This document shows, piece after piece, positions 45,953 through 56,320 of a DNA stretch of 64,000 bases. Under the pieces are notes generated by a model. That model had not been told where the DNA came from and did no database searches. It saw only the letters and a list, made by a program, of their open reading frames with translations. Position 1 is the first letter of the stretch. Every line of letters begins with the position of its first letter. The stretch is from contig JAIVFJ010000004.1 of the NCBI GenBank assembly GCA_025765615.1, positions 620,001 to 684,000 of the forward strand, given 5' to 3'. Source of the DNA: Zopfochytrium polystomum. Lineage: Eukaryota; Chytridiomycota; Chytridiomycetes; Chytridiales; Chytridiaceae. Both the position numbers and the translations under genes were made by a program.

Positions 45953-46321
45953 TCAAATCAGCCAGCAAAGGGCAACAGCTGCAAACAACCAGAACGATAT
46001 AACGGGGACCAAGGGCCATTCGGTTGCAGCGCGCGGGAACGGCGACAGCGGGCGACAAGGCGGCGGAGTCGTCGAGCGAGGTCGGACGACGACGTACAAT
46101 GAGCATACGCAGAGGAGGGAGGGGTTGTCCCTGAATGCGACGGAGCGTCTGATCCATCCAGCAAAAGAGTCGAACAACGAGCTTACGATCGTGTCAACGA
46201 AACGAACGACTCCGAGGATCATAATAAAAACCCGGAAAAATATGGTGCGCACGAGCGAGTTCGGCCGCCGGCACTGTCGCCGCCCCAGCCAGGACTCGTC
46301 GAACTGCAAATCTTTCGCCAT
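45953..46321 (-). CDS. Possible small membrane protein
   Basis: 122-codon frame from an ATG at 46321. The first 45 residues include a plausible membrane helix (IFFRVFIMILGVVRF). A GTAAGC donor at codon 46 suggests an intron, so the true C-terminus may differ. No family recognised. The end (VISFWLFAAVALCWLI) may be intronic. Confidence 0.3.
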   Translation of the reverse strand: MAKDLQFDESWLGRRQCRRPNSLVRTIFFRVFIMILGVVRFVDTIVSSLFDSFAGWIRRSVAFRDNPSLLCVCSLYVVVRPRSTTPPPCRPLSPFPRAATEWPLVPVISFWLFAAVALCWLI

Positions 46322-46377
46322 TTTCGCCGAAGGCTTGCAATGAGCTCAAACACAACGATCTCTTTAATTGTGCTATT

Positions 46378-47259
46378 TCACCACGCGTTCACCCCATCTT
46401 TGTGAATAAACTTTCCTGCGTCGGCGTCCCTCTTGCCTTGGATGACGCTCTCGATGAAAGCAGCGCTCGTCTCGGAGCTCGCGGCGCCTTTGGCAATCGC
46501 CATCGCGCGGCCCTCCTCCCCGCCCAAGTTCGTGAGCACGTATCCGGGGCTGATCGCCCAGACCTTGCAACCCCAGTCCGCAAACTCGCGGTGGTGGTAC
46601 GCGGTGAGCATATTCAGCGCGGCTTTGCTCATTCGGTACGGCAGACCGTCACCGCCAAAAGCCCACGACCGCGGCTCGCCGATGGAGCCGAGGAGGCTCG
46701 AGACGTAGAGGAGCCGCGGGTCGGCCGATTTCATGAGCAACGGCGCAAAGGCGTCGGTGACGATGGCCGGGCCCGTCGAGTTTGTGGCGAAGGTGTCGCG
46801 CAGGCGCGTGGCGAGGTCGATGGCGGGGGACATGAGGTGGACGCCGGCGTTGTTGATCAGGACGTCGACGCGGCCGAGCTCGGCGGCGACGCGGGCGGCG
46901 GCGGCGCGCACCGACGGAGGGTCCAGGACGTCGATCTGGACGAGGGTGAGCGGGGTGGCTGTGGCGGCGGTGCCGGCGGCGTCGGTGGCGGCGTCGGTGG
47001 CGGCGGTGGCGATGCGGGCGCGGATGTCTGCGACGGCCTGGCGGCCCTTGTCGAGCGAGCGGACGCCCAGAACAACATGGTAGCGGGCATCGCGCGCTGT
47101 TGCGAGGCGGGCGGCCGTGTCGAAGCCAATGCCGCTGTTTGCACCCGTGATGAAGACGACAGTCGTCGTTCCCGCCGTCGCCGTCGCCGTTCCCGTCGTC
47201 GTCCCCATCGTAGTCGGGATCGTTGTTACCACTGCTGCTGCTGCTGTGGCCTCCGACAT
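46378..47259 (-). CDS. Short-chain dehydrogenase/reductase
   Basis: 293-residue classical SDR, NAD(P)(H)-dependent, cytosolic by appearance. After a Thr/Ala-rich leader comes the Rossmann nucleotide motif FITGANSGIGFDTA, then VLGVRSLDKG, LVQIDVLDPPS, the structural LINNAGVH, the catalytic Ser in LYVSSLLGS and the catalytic YRMSK, then WAISPGYVLTNLGG. The start at the ATG at 47259 gives a leader before the Rossmann fold; the upstream open frame lacks support. An Ala/Thr repeat (TAATDAATDAAGTAAT) is inserted before the IDV motif. It resembles retinol-dehydrogenase-like or light-dependent-reductase-like fungal SDRs; substrate unknown. Confidence 0.9.
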   Translation of the reverse strand: MSEATAAAAVVTTIPTTMGTTTGTATATAGTTTVVFITGANSGIGFDTAARLATARDARYHVVLGVRSLDKGRQAVADIRARIATAATDAATDAAGTAATATPLTLVQIDVLDPPSVRAAAARVAAELGRVDVLINNAGVHLMSPAIDLATRLRDTFATNSTGPAIVTDAFAPLLMKSADPRLLYVSSLLGSIGEPRSWAFGGDGLPYRMSKAALNMLTAYHHREFADWGCKVWAISPGYVLTNLGGEEGRAMAIAKGAASSETSAAFIESVIQGKRDADAGKFIHKDGVNAW

Positions 47260-47459
47260 TTGGTGAAGCGTTTTGCAGAACGGGACCGACTGACATGGCG
47301 CAATTTCGGACGGAATTCGGGAAGGTTGAGCCGGACACAGCCTCCCATATTTGGTTTTCCGTGCTTTTCCCTTATTTTTTGTCTTCCTTCCGAACGCCCA
47401 AGCCCTTTCCGGCAAGGAAGGAAGAGGCAGAAGGGAAAGCGAAAAGAAAATTCAAAGTT

Positions 47460-48451
47460 GGGAGCGTCTACTCGTAGACCCCCCCCTTCTAAGTAAAGCA
47501 TAGACCGACCTTGAACCAAGAAGACAAAAAAAAAACAAATGCTTCAGACAGACCAGTCGGCGGCACCTTTGAAACGTTGGTTGACTTTGTCCTTCTATTG
47601 GGGAGCGGCTATGCAGTTAAAAAAACCAGCAGTAGTTTTGACTGTGTTCAGATCATGTGTGCAGGGCGGGACGTTTCGAAAGGAGTCATACAGGCCAGGA
47701 GAAGACATCAAGCGTCGTCCCAACACCAGCACACACCGCATTTGCTGCACGTTCAAGATTACAGGCAACGAAGATTTCGCACTATGCCCTCAGAATTATT
47801 CTGCAGCAACTCGATCTTGCGACACAAGCAGGCCCGAACTCCATTTGTAAGGGCCGCTTCAAGTCTTCTCTTGGCTTCCATGTGCTCATGAAATTGCGTC
47901 AGCTCTCAGAGCCTCGAGAACTATTTCTGTGGAAGACGTGCACCCTCACTGGCGGCTCTCCTGCATTGCAGCTGAACTGGCTCACGACACCCCCGTATTG
48001 TCTCTGGATGGACAACTTGCTGCTATTATGGCGGCAGCAGTTGACCTGCCTGTTTCGAAAAAGCAACGGTCTACTGGAGCAGTCGCAGGGGATTGCATGG
48101 CACGGCGAAGCAGACTATTTTTGAGCCTGAAACTTTAGCCGTTCGCGGCAAGCCGAAGACATGGAAGCAAAGGCAGCTCCTGGAGAAATCTACAGCACGA
48201 ATTCCAAGCCACTTCGAGCGAGCTCGTTGAGGGCACGGTACGACAGCGCAAATGTGGGCTTTGCCAAATGGTCAGGCACGACAGGCGCACCTTCCCTCAG
48301 CGTCACCCAGCCTGAACGCAGCGCCGCCAGAGGCGGCATTTGTGTGTCTTCATTCTGCAATAAAATCATCGAACGAAACAAAGAAGGAAAGTGGGCGGTG
48401 GTTCAACGGTCTATGCTTTACTTGGAAGGGGGTCTACGAGTGGACGCTCCC
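47460..48451. mobile_element. MULE-like non-autonomous DNA transposon
   Basis: 992-bp element with terminal inverted repeats of about 57 bp. It opens GGGAGCGTCTACTCG, closes CGAGTGGACGCTCCC, and both arms share AAGTAAAGCATAGACCG. It is flanked by a perfect 9-bp direct repeat TTCAAAGTT (47451-47459 and 48452-48460). A 9-bp duplication and long TIRs are typical of Mutator-like elements. The interior holds no recognisable transposase, so it would move only with help from another element. Confidence 0.85.
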
Positions 48452-48573
48452 TTCAAAGTTAAGTTAAAGGCAAACAACAGATCCAGCCATGAAGCCCTCC
48501 TCGCATAAAGGGAGCCATCAGTGTCAAAGGTCTATTCAGGTTCTGGGCATCCAGCTGCATTAGTTGGTGTTCT

Positions 48574-48713
48574 TCGGTTCATTTCTGCAGTTTGTGCAGT
48601 CCCAACTAGGGGCGGAGTAGCGCAAACCCTGCTCAACGGTCTCTCTCTATATCCGGATCTGACCTTTCACTATGCCTTTTCACTTACAATCTTTCCTTAT
48701 TTGTACCTGTCCT
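48574..48713 (+). repeat. Dispersed repeat, copy 2
   Basis: Same block order as 22866-23002, lying just outside the MULE-like element. Confidence 0.65.
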
Positions 48714-49277
48714 CTCCTCCCTTTTCCTCTTGCTGCTAACCAGTCAGTTCCGCCAAACAAAGGTTACGCTAACGGGCCCTCGATTGAGGAGGGCGATCTT
48801 CAGAAGCTCCAAGCTGTATGCTGTACTCACTCTGATTATTGACAAAGTCCCATTGCGCGTCAGAGTAGTATTGAGGTATGTGTGGTCGGACTTCCGGAAA
48901 CTAACCTCAAATATCAATCTTGCACCACAGGAGATTATCAATTGCAGTGTACGTTTAACCCATGTTACGCTGTACCATACAGACTAGCCGAGCCCTGAGC
49001 GTTTCAACCCTTTGTCAACTATGGTAACAGCGGTCCCAACCTTAGCATTTACTCCTGCGTCATCACAGCAGGGCAAAAACACTGTTTTTAGTTTATTTTC
49101 ATTGAAGAACATTTGTGTCGTTTCAACCATACTCCTGATATTACGTCAAAGGGAAATCAGGCAGAATACATATGCGGCGCCTGTCTTGAACCAGAAAGAA
49201 CCAGGCTCTTCCTAAGAGCCAGTGAATGGGCGATTTGTTTTGCAATGAAAGCCCCCAGCCTATAAGATAGAATTCAC
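48714..49277. other. Intergenic
   Basis: AT-richer than the neighbouring genes, no supported ORF; probably old transposon debris. Confidence 0.4.
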
Positions 49278-50240
49278 TTAGCTACTGCTCTGCTCGAGCG
49301 ACTCCAGGAAACGCAAAGCATCCACGCGAAAAGCGGCTCGGGCGCGATCGAGCGCAGTCAAGCCTTGATCGTCCTTGGCGGAAAAATCTGCACCAATCCG
49401 GACCAAATAGGAAAGAAACGGCACGTGGCCGCACTCGGCCGCGTAGTGGGTGAGCGGACCTTTCACCCCGTCATCCAAGGCCGGTGAGTCGCTCGGTGGC
49501 ATCGCGGCCCATGCCGACTCGTTGTCGCCGCCGCCGCCGCTGCAGCAGCGGGTCACGAGCAGCTCGGCGACGGGCCAGTTTCCATTCCGGGCGGCGAGAT
49601 ACAGGAGGGCTGGGTCGTACTCGGCACCGCAGTCGAGCAGGAGGGCGGCGATTTCGACCTCCTTGTTGACACTGTCGGCCGAGGCAGCGGTGTCGCCGAG
49701 CCGCCCGTCTCTGCTGCTGCTCTGTAGCGCAGCGAGGGCCAGCGGGCTGTGCCGGGCACCCATGAGTGGCCAATTCGGATCGGCACGGGCCTGGCGCAGT
49801 AGGAACTCGACGAGCGGCAAGTTCTTTTTGATGACGGCCCAACAGAGGGCCGAGCCCATGTGGTCAAGGTCGCTGTTGACATCGAGGCCGCCGCGAGTGC
49901 AGAGGAGACGGTAGATATCGACGCTTGACGATGCAATGGCGGCGAGCTCGACCTCGTGCGTGACGCGAGCGCCGTGAGACACGAGAAGGTCTGCGACAGG
50001 GAGATGGCCAGCCCTGACGGCGGCAGCAAGGGCCGAGTCGAGCTGTCCGCCAGCTTGAGCAGTGATGGCGGGCGACGATGGCGATGACGATGACGATGAA
50101 GGTGGTGGTGGTGGCGGTGGTGGTGGAGGTGATGACGAGCCTCCCAGTGAGTGCACCCCGGAGGCGGCCGCCGCGTCGAGTGCCGACCGAACCGCGGCAA
50201 GGTCGCCGGCCTCCGCAAGCGCCACCAGATGGGTCGTCAT
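49278..50240 (-). CDS. Ankyrin-repeat protein
   Basis: 320 residues from the ATG at 50240. Ankyrin repeats are visible as LAAAVRAGHLPVADLLVSHG, GSALCWAVIKKNLPLVEFLL, DPALLYLAARNGNWPVAELL, GPLTHYAAECGHVPFLSYLV and GLTALDRARAAF. A polyPro/polySer insertion lies between the first and second repeats. Likely a protein-interaction module with no catalytic domain. A LINE is inserted in the opposite direction about 110 bp upstream of the start codon and probably replaces part of the promoter. Confidence 0.85.
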   Translation of the reverse strand: MTTHLVALAEAGDLAAVRSALDAAAASGVHSLGGSSSPPPPPPPPPPSSSSSSPSSPAITAQAGGQLDSALAAAVRAGHLPVADLLVSHGARVTHEVELAAIASSSVDIYRLLCTRGGLDVNSDLDHMGSALCWAVIKKNLPLVEFLLRQARADPNWPLMGARHSPLALAALQSSSRDGRLGDTAASADSVNKEVEIAALLLDCGAEYDPALLYLAARNGNWPVAELLVTRCCSGGGGDNESAWAAMPPSDSPALDDGVKGPLTHYAAECGHVPFLSYLVRIGADFSAKDDQGLTALDRARAAFRVDALRFLESLEQSSS

Positions 50241-50349
50241 CGAATTTTTTCCTTCTTTTTTGTTATTTTTCCAGAAGTGAGTGGGGGTGCGATTTGTGTC
50301 TTTACTCCGGGAATCCGACCCCCCTTCTCGTTCCCCCCCCCCCCCCCTA

Positions 50350-52340
50350 AAATAGAACACACTCCCTTCGTCAATGTTGCCATCAACTCCTTGCCCCAGA
50401 CATTGGCCATGTCTTTCAGGGACCACATGCTGACGTTTAATGCAACCTCGCTAAACTCGCTGCTCTTTGCAGACGACTCCTCAGTTTTTGCCAAGGATGC
50501 GACAGTACTTCAGAGAATGCTAGACAAGGTGCATGAGTGGTCCCTTAAGCGGGGGATGACATTTGCTGCCAAGAAGTGTGTTGCAGTTTCAGCCAAGAAG
50601 AATCTGAAGTTGAAGATGAATGGAGTGGAGATTCCCCAGGAGGAGTCTACTACCCAGTTGGGTCTTGTGTGCACCTGCAGGGGTATTGACTTTGAGGCCT
50701 CGCTGGCCATGAGACTGAGGAAAACAGAAAAGATGCTGGCCTTTTTGGCTGCTCGGGGTTTCAATGGCTGGGGCTTCAGGCCTGTGAGCTCTTACAGGGT
50801 TTACATGTGTTTCCTGAGACCAATGATGGAGTATGGGTTTGCACTGCGCCCCTTGACCCACACACAGCTGAAGGATGCGCAGAAATTGCAGGATAAATGC
50901 CTGCGGCAGGCGCTGTCACTGGGGAAGACCTCCTCAGGGGCGGCCCTGCATCTGATGTTTGGAGTGGTCCCTGTGGCAGCCAGGAACAGGATGCTGAACG
51001 CCAGATACTTTTTCAGACTGCACCACATTCAGGATGCTCGCAACACAACCGCTCAGATGTACAGGCACATGGTGGAAAAGATTGCTTCAGGGGCCTCTGT
51101 GGGACAGTCCTTGACAAAGTTCTCGCTTGACTATATGGGTATTCAGGATTTTTTGGACTCTGTGAGGCGGCCCTCCTTTGTGGAGTTGCCACTTGTGGTT
51201 CCCACAACCAAGGCCTATGACATTGAGTTGCCAGCGGTGAGAACAAAGAACATTGAGGCTGCAGACATGATGGCAATGCACAAGAGGGCTTTGGTGAGGT
51301 GCCAGCAGAAATCCTCCCCCACCGGGGTGGCTCAGGCTTTGGAGGTGCCTTCACACATGGGGCCATGCCAAGTTATTCGATCTGGTGCGGCATTTAACAG
51401 GAAGTGGCTCAGACACCTGCTGATGTGGATGGCTGGGATGGTAGCATTTCACCAACAGTGTGCAAGGGCTGGCTGTGCAGAGAAGTGCACTAGGAGGCAT
51501 GTTTTGGAGTGTTCAGGGGTTAAGGACAGGCTGGAGAGGCCGCATCCTGAGTTGATTCCCACTGCAGAGCAACAGGATTTGAACATTTCAGCAGTGGATT
51601 TGGGCCTAAGGTCGCTGGTCTTTTGGGCCCCCTACAGTGCCAAAGCTGAGGACAAGATCTCTAAGGAGACTCGCATTACATCAAAGAAGATGGGAATGAA
51701 GCTGGCCAGGATGATCATGCAGATGCGCATTGAGTGTGGAGGACTTGCGAATTTCACTGATGCTTCAGAGACAACAGCAGCAGAGGAGGCAGAGGTCGTG
51801 GTGGAGGCAGGTCGTGTGGACCGACAGGATATGAGCATTCAGGAACGGATGGCAGCAGCCAGGGTGCGCAAGCTTGCAAGGTTGGTCATCATCACCTATG
51901 ATCCAGTACTGAACAAACAATGGCGGGAGTCAAGGGAGAAGTGGAAGAGGAAGGAAACTGAGGGTGTTGAGGGGACAGTGGACGGCAATGGGCATGTGGG
52001 CTCTGATTCAGAGGAGGAGGCTGGAACTGGGTGACAGTTTGTGCAGTGTTTCAGGTGCAGTCCTTCGAACCTCATTTGTTATCTATTTGTTTTCTTGTTG
52101 TTAAATTTCACCTCACCTCTGTGGATCCTTTCCTCTTTTTCTTTTTGACCTAGTTGCTGTCCTTTGTTTTCCTCTTCTGTCTTTTGATTCTCTACTTGGC
52201 ACCTCTTTCTTGCCTCTGGACATGTTTCTCCTATTTCATATGTATGCACTTTTTAACTTTCAAAGTTGCAGATTCCTCACCCCTTCCCTCGGGGGGGGGT
52301 TGGAGCAAATAAATCCCGTTGAAATGTTAGGGTTAGTAGT
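50350..52340 (+). mobile_element. 5'-truncated LINE (non-LTR retrotransposon)
   Basis: An open frame up to the stop at 52034 encodes the C-terminal half of a LINE reverse transcriptase. It has the catalytic FADDSSVFAKD (YxDD-type box), then the thumb region with FLRPMMEYG and LQDKCLRQALSLG, and a C-terminal Cys-His knuckle (CARAGCAEKC...H...C). The N-terminal endonuclease and most RT motifs are missing; the copy starts at a C-tract near 50350, typical 5' truncation. A 3' UTR of about 300 bp ends near an AATAAA and the sequence TTAGGGTTAG (52327-52336). The remaining frame has no stops, so insertion is probably recent. Confidence 0.88.
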
Positions 52341-52949
52341 ACTGGTAAAAATCTGAAACAGATCACCGCATACATAGCCTTGATATTATGAAATGGACTG
52401 TGGCATTTTCCAGCAGCTCCAGAAGTTGGAGAAGTCATTCACAGCAAAACTTGCAAACTTATTGCTTATTGGTTCAAAAAACTTTTGATCACACGAAGCT
52501 TGCGAGTTATTCACCAAAATGTTTCACAAGCTCCTTTCTTCTTTAGCAGTGTCTCTAAAGAGGCTTCAAATGGGAGGCATTTGAGTTTAGAAATTGCATG
52601 TTTGCAAGTTATCTGGTTGCTCCAACTTCTTTTGCTGCTGAAAATCACACATCGTATTCAGGTTCACACTTGGTATTTAAAAAATAATGCGCTATCAATC
52701 AGCTCCTTAGACATATCCATCCGGGCCAAGACATATCCTAATCCAACCGCCAATCAGCGCCAACTCAGCGGATTAGTGCTAACGAAGCCCAACTGCGTCC
52801 CACAGAGCGCCCCCACCCCACAGTGTTCCCATAGCGTTCCCACAGAGTCACAAAGCTTACACTGCGTCCCACACCCGAGTGCCCGCAACAGCGTTCCCAC
52901 AGAGCCACCACAGCGTCATCAATTATGCAATTGATTTTTTTTGTCAATT
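52341..52949. other. Intergenic with short repeats
   Basis: Contains repeated GCGTTCCCACAGAG-type units at about 52800-52915. No gene supported. Confidence 0.4.
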
Positions 52950-54010
52950 TTTTCATTTTGTTATGGTTTTATGTGAGGGCAAAAAAACTCCGCCTGCCGC
53001 CGGCCCTGCAACGGCAAGGGTGTTGCCAAAACCGGCGGCACCTAGCAGGAGCAGTCGTAGTCGTCGTCGTCGTCGTCGCTGTCGTTGTCGTCGTCCGCCA
53101 ATGTCCTCATTGCCGTCGTCGCTGTCGACTTCTTCGCCGGAGCTGCTTCTTCCAAGTGCAGAGGGTGCCACTGATCGCCCAACAGTGCGCCGTCCGTGGC
53201 TGGCGCACTCCTCCTCGGCCGTCCCTGCTCGAGCGGGTCTCTCTAACATTGTCGAGACGATGGTACGGTTCCTCTTCCACTTTTTTCGCCGAAAAATCAC
53301 TTCCCTTCCCAGTTTGCCCTCTTACCCTTCCCAACGAGCATTCGCATCGTAACACAAAAAAGGTCGTGCGAGCCGTGCCGCGATCGTAAGCGAAATGCTT
53401 CGGAATCCAGCTCCTCTGCAGGTACTGTACGAAAAAGGCCCGCCTGCCTCTACCTCGGAACGAACTCCAAGGTCGATCCGGTGCTGGCAAGGCGATACCA
53501 GCGCCAGATTGACGCCGAACGAAAAAAATGGGAGGCCAAGCTGGGGACGCTCCCAATCCGAATCTGCTGGTCTTCTCCCTCTCCCCCAACGTTGACATTT
53601 GCAGATCCCGTGACACTTTTCATTTTTTTCTTCTTTCCATCTCTCTCAGCCCGAGTCAACCCAGACTGGCGCGTCACGCCCGAAACGCTCCACGAAACGC
53701 TCGCTTCGCTATGAGAACTAACTTCACTCCACCCCGCCCCCTCTAGTCGTATCTGTAACATCCCACCGCCTCCCGACGCTCGCTGATGGGGCATTACAGG
53801 TGAAGCCAATGTGCTCCGAAGACTTGTGGTTCTCAATGGAGGAGGATGCAGCAAACAAGCTTGAACCGCTCCCCCAACAACTGCAAGCTTCTTCGCCCAG
53901 ATTCTCGAAATCGCGCTCAGTGTCATCAAAATCTGCACCAACTTCTGCCCGGGCAACCTCACTCTCAAGGATTTACAGCAACTGACCATCTTTGAAGACC
54001 AACTGGACTA
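52950..54010 (+). pseudogene. Zn2Cys6 transcription factor relic
   Basis: Near 53365-53450 a fungal Zn(II)2Cys6 cluster can be read across two frames: SCEPCRDRKR in one, CFGIQLLCRYCTKK in a second, and RPACLYLGTNSKVDP back in the first. The six cysteines then have standard spacing. A linker/coiled-coil follows (RRYQRQIDAERKKWEAKL), and later pieces VNPDWRVTPETLHETL and ICTNFCPGNLTLKDLQQL. Either two compensating single-base errors or real decay explains the frames. Downstream stops favour a pseudogene. Confidence 0.6.
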
Positions 54011-54459
54011 GTAGGCCTGCGACCACCTGACTTTTGGACGGACGCAGACCAAGCGTCGTCGTGGCTGCCAACCCAGTCGAAAGGAGGGTTCTGCAGCTCT
54101 GCGGGGCGGAGGGCGATTTCAAACTATCTCCTGTACCACGCGACCCTCATCAACCTTGCGACCCGCAACCTCCACTTGGTGGTACCCCCGCTGATCGTCT
54201 GAGTAGACAGCAAAGGGTTCGCGGGTGGTGGTGTTGGCCAGACCATGACCATGGCGACGCTCCTCAAGCCCGAAGGCGCCGCCGACAAGCAAAGGGGCTC
54301 ACGGCGGCCCGCAACATTGCCCGCCTCGCCACCCAACTCACCCGCCTCAAGATCCAGTGCCCCGCCTTTGGCGTCGTTCGCCTGAGAATGAAAGGCATGA
54401 GGCAGATGAGCCTACACTACAGGTTTTGCTCTCTTTGACTAACTTTTCATATTTGCTTC

Positions 54460-56098
54460 AAATGTCTCTAGATGAGCTTCGGGCATTGGAAGATGAAGAG
54501 GCTAAGGCTGGAATCATGCCTAGAATGGAATCATGCGTAGAATAACTGCTTATGCTGGCAATATTACTGGTTCTGACAGCTACTGGTATAACAGGCGGCA
54601 AGATTTGGAAGCTGCTTTTCAGCAGAAGGGTGCAGCAACTGCTTTCTTCACTTTCAGATATGCAGACAATCATCTTCCAGATTTGCATCGCTTGCTGCCA
54701 GCAGGGCTTCTTTCATCCCCTGCAGAAAGGGCTTCACAAGTTTCTTGGTGCCAACACCTTGTGGATTGGTGTTTCACAGAACGCCTTGAAGCATTTGTCG
54801 ATGCTTTGTTTTCACAAAACCTTGAAGAATGTTGGATTTGGTACAGATATGAGTGGCAGGCACACACAACAGTTCATGCTCATGGTGCTGTTAAGCTTTC
54901 AAATGGTCCTGGCCTTGTGAACCTATGCGGCAAAGTGTGGACTGGAAGAATTGTGCAGCTGTGTGCAGTGGCATGTCTGTAGGCCTAATGGAAACTGCTA
55001 CTCGAAGAGGCAGGATGGGTGTAGATTTGGATTTCCCTGCTCTGCGTGTGACAGCACTCACACAATTTTTGAAGATATTTCTGGAAAGGTCACTGCAAAA
55101 ATTGTTCTCAAGAGAAATGATCCATTTATGAATCCACATTGTCCTCTACAGCTTCACGATTGTAGAGGAAATGTGGACCCCCAAATTATTATTGATGTGA
55201 GGGCTGTGTTTGAATATATGGCCAAGTATGCATCCAAGGCTGAAAAGCGCAGCAGAAATATCAACAACACATTCAATGCAGTTGTTCAAAGAGCGGGAGA
55301 TGATACAGACCCCTCTACTGTTCTTTGCTCCATAATGCTGCGAACACTGGACCGCAGGGACATTGGTGGATGTTATGAATCACCCTCTGGAAACCTCTGG
55401 AACTTCTAGAACATTCCTTCATGGAACCTTGTGGAGCCTTCTGGAACCTTCTTTGCCTTCCTGACTTGTCTTGCTGTCATTGGTATCATTGGTACCATTG
55501 TATTACTAATTGCTCTTTCTGGAACTTTCTTTGAGTCTTGACAAGGAAGACTCTCAAAAGGTATAAAAGGGGGATGGGGGACCTGTCCCATCCCTCAAGT
55601 GAATTATTGTTTCCAATACAATCATCACTCCTCTCAGTTCCTTGTCTGCCATGCCTTGCCTTGTCCTGCCCTGTTCCTGACAGTGGAGGTGAAACATTCA
55701 GACACCTTTCTGGAGGGAGGTAAGCATGTCAGCTGCTCATTGGAGTTTGTCCATATCAGCATCAACTTTGACTCTGAGTGATTTGATGTGATGAGGCAAG
55801 CAACGACAGGTTTTTGATCACATATTGAAAGAAGTGAGGGATCAAAATCAGTCCCTCTTTATACTGAATGGCACTGCAGGCACTGGGAAGTCCCATGTAA
55901 TCAATGCTCTGTCCAGCAGCTTTTTGCAAAAATGAAGATGTTTGTGCAGCCTTCACAGCTAAAGCTGCGTTTGCCATTGGAGGAACAACTTTACACTCTC
56001 TATTGAAGCTTATGTACGTGGATCAAAGGGGTGGCTTGATCTCAGGAAAACCTGGATTACAAATATCCTCGTGGGCGAGGTGGTAAGGCGTAGCCTTC
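54460..56098 (+). mobile_element. Helitron fragment (RepHel), split by a solo LTR
   Basis: The Rep part encodes NITGSDSYWYNRRQDL, TAFFTFRYADNHLPDLHRL and the HUH motif HAHG (54875-54886). After a frame change come CRFGFPCSAC and the two-tyrosine motif YMAKYASK (55215-55238). This nuclease starts rolling-circle transposition. After the LTR insertion the helicase part begins: Walker A GTAGTGKS (55870-55893), then TAKAAFAIGGTTLHSLLKL, typical of the Pif1-like helicase of Helitrons. The helicase is cut off near 56098 where a piggyBac-like end starts. Several frameshifts and stops show the element is dead. Confidence 0.88.
55371..55682 (+). mobile_element. Solo LTR (family A), copy 2, inside the Helitron
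   Basis: 312 bp from TGTTATGAATCACC to CCTGACA, flanked by a perfect 5-bp duplication GTGGA (55366-55370 and 55683-55687). TATA box TATAAAAGG at 55562. Removing it and one GTGGA restores the Helitron reading frame across the site. Confidence 0.93.
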
Positions 56099-56113
56099 CC
56101 ATATCTTTTTTTT

Positions 56114-56320
56114 TTAACCCTTTGTGCCAATATTGGCACGAAAACCGAATTTTCACCTTTACAATTATGAGAGCTCAACCAAAACTGAACGGATCCTCGT
56201 GAACATTTGATTTGTTGTAGCCTCACCATTTCTCCAAATGCGGTGTGAGCTAGTTTTGTTGTTTTTCTTGTTTAAAAAGGAGTGTCTAATCGACGAAATT
56301 GCGTGCCAGTTTTGGCACAG
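56114..56320 (+). mobile_element. piggyBac-like element terminus
   Basis: TTAA (56114-56117) is followed directly by CCCTTTGTGCC, a typical piggyBac-family terminus at its TTAA target. A 16-bp perfect palindrome GTGCCAATATTGGCAC (56124-56139) is echoed by GTGCCAGTTTTGGCAC at 56303-56318. No transposase and no matching right end were found, so only one end is supported. Confidence 0.4.

Noticed and set aside
46402..47496. Long + strand ORF opposite the SDR gene
   Set aside because: Antisense shadow of GC-rich coding DNA; the - strand has all SDR motifs.
52800..52915. Short spaced repeats considered as CRISPR
   Set aside because: Units are irregular in length and spacing, and the genome is eukaryotic.
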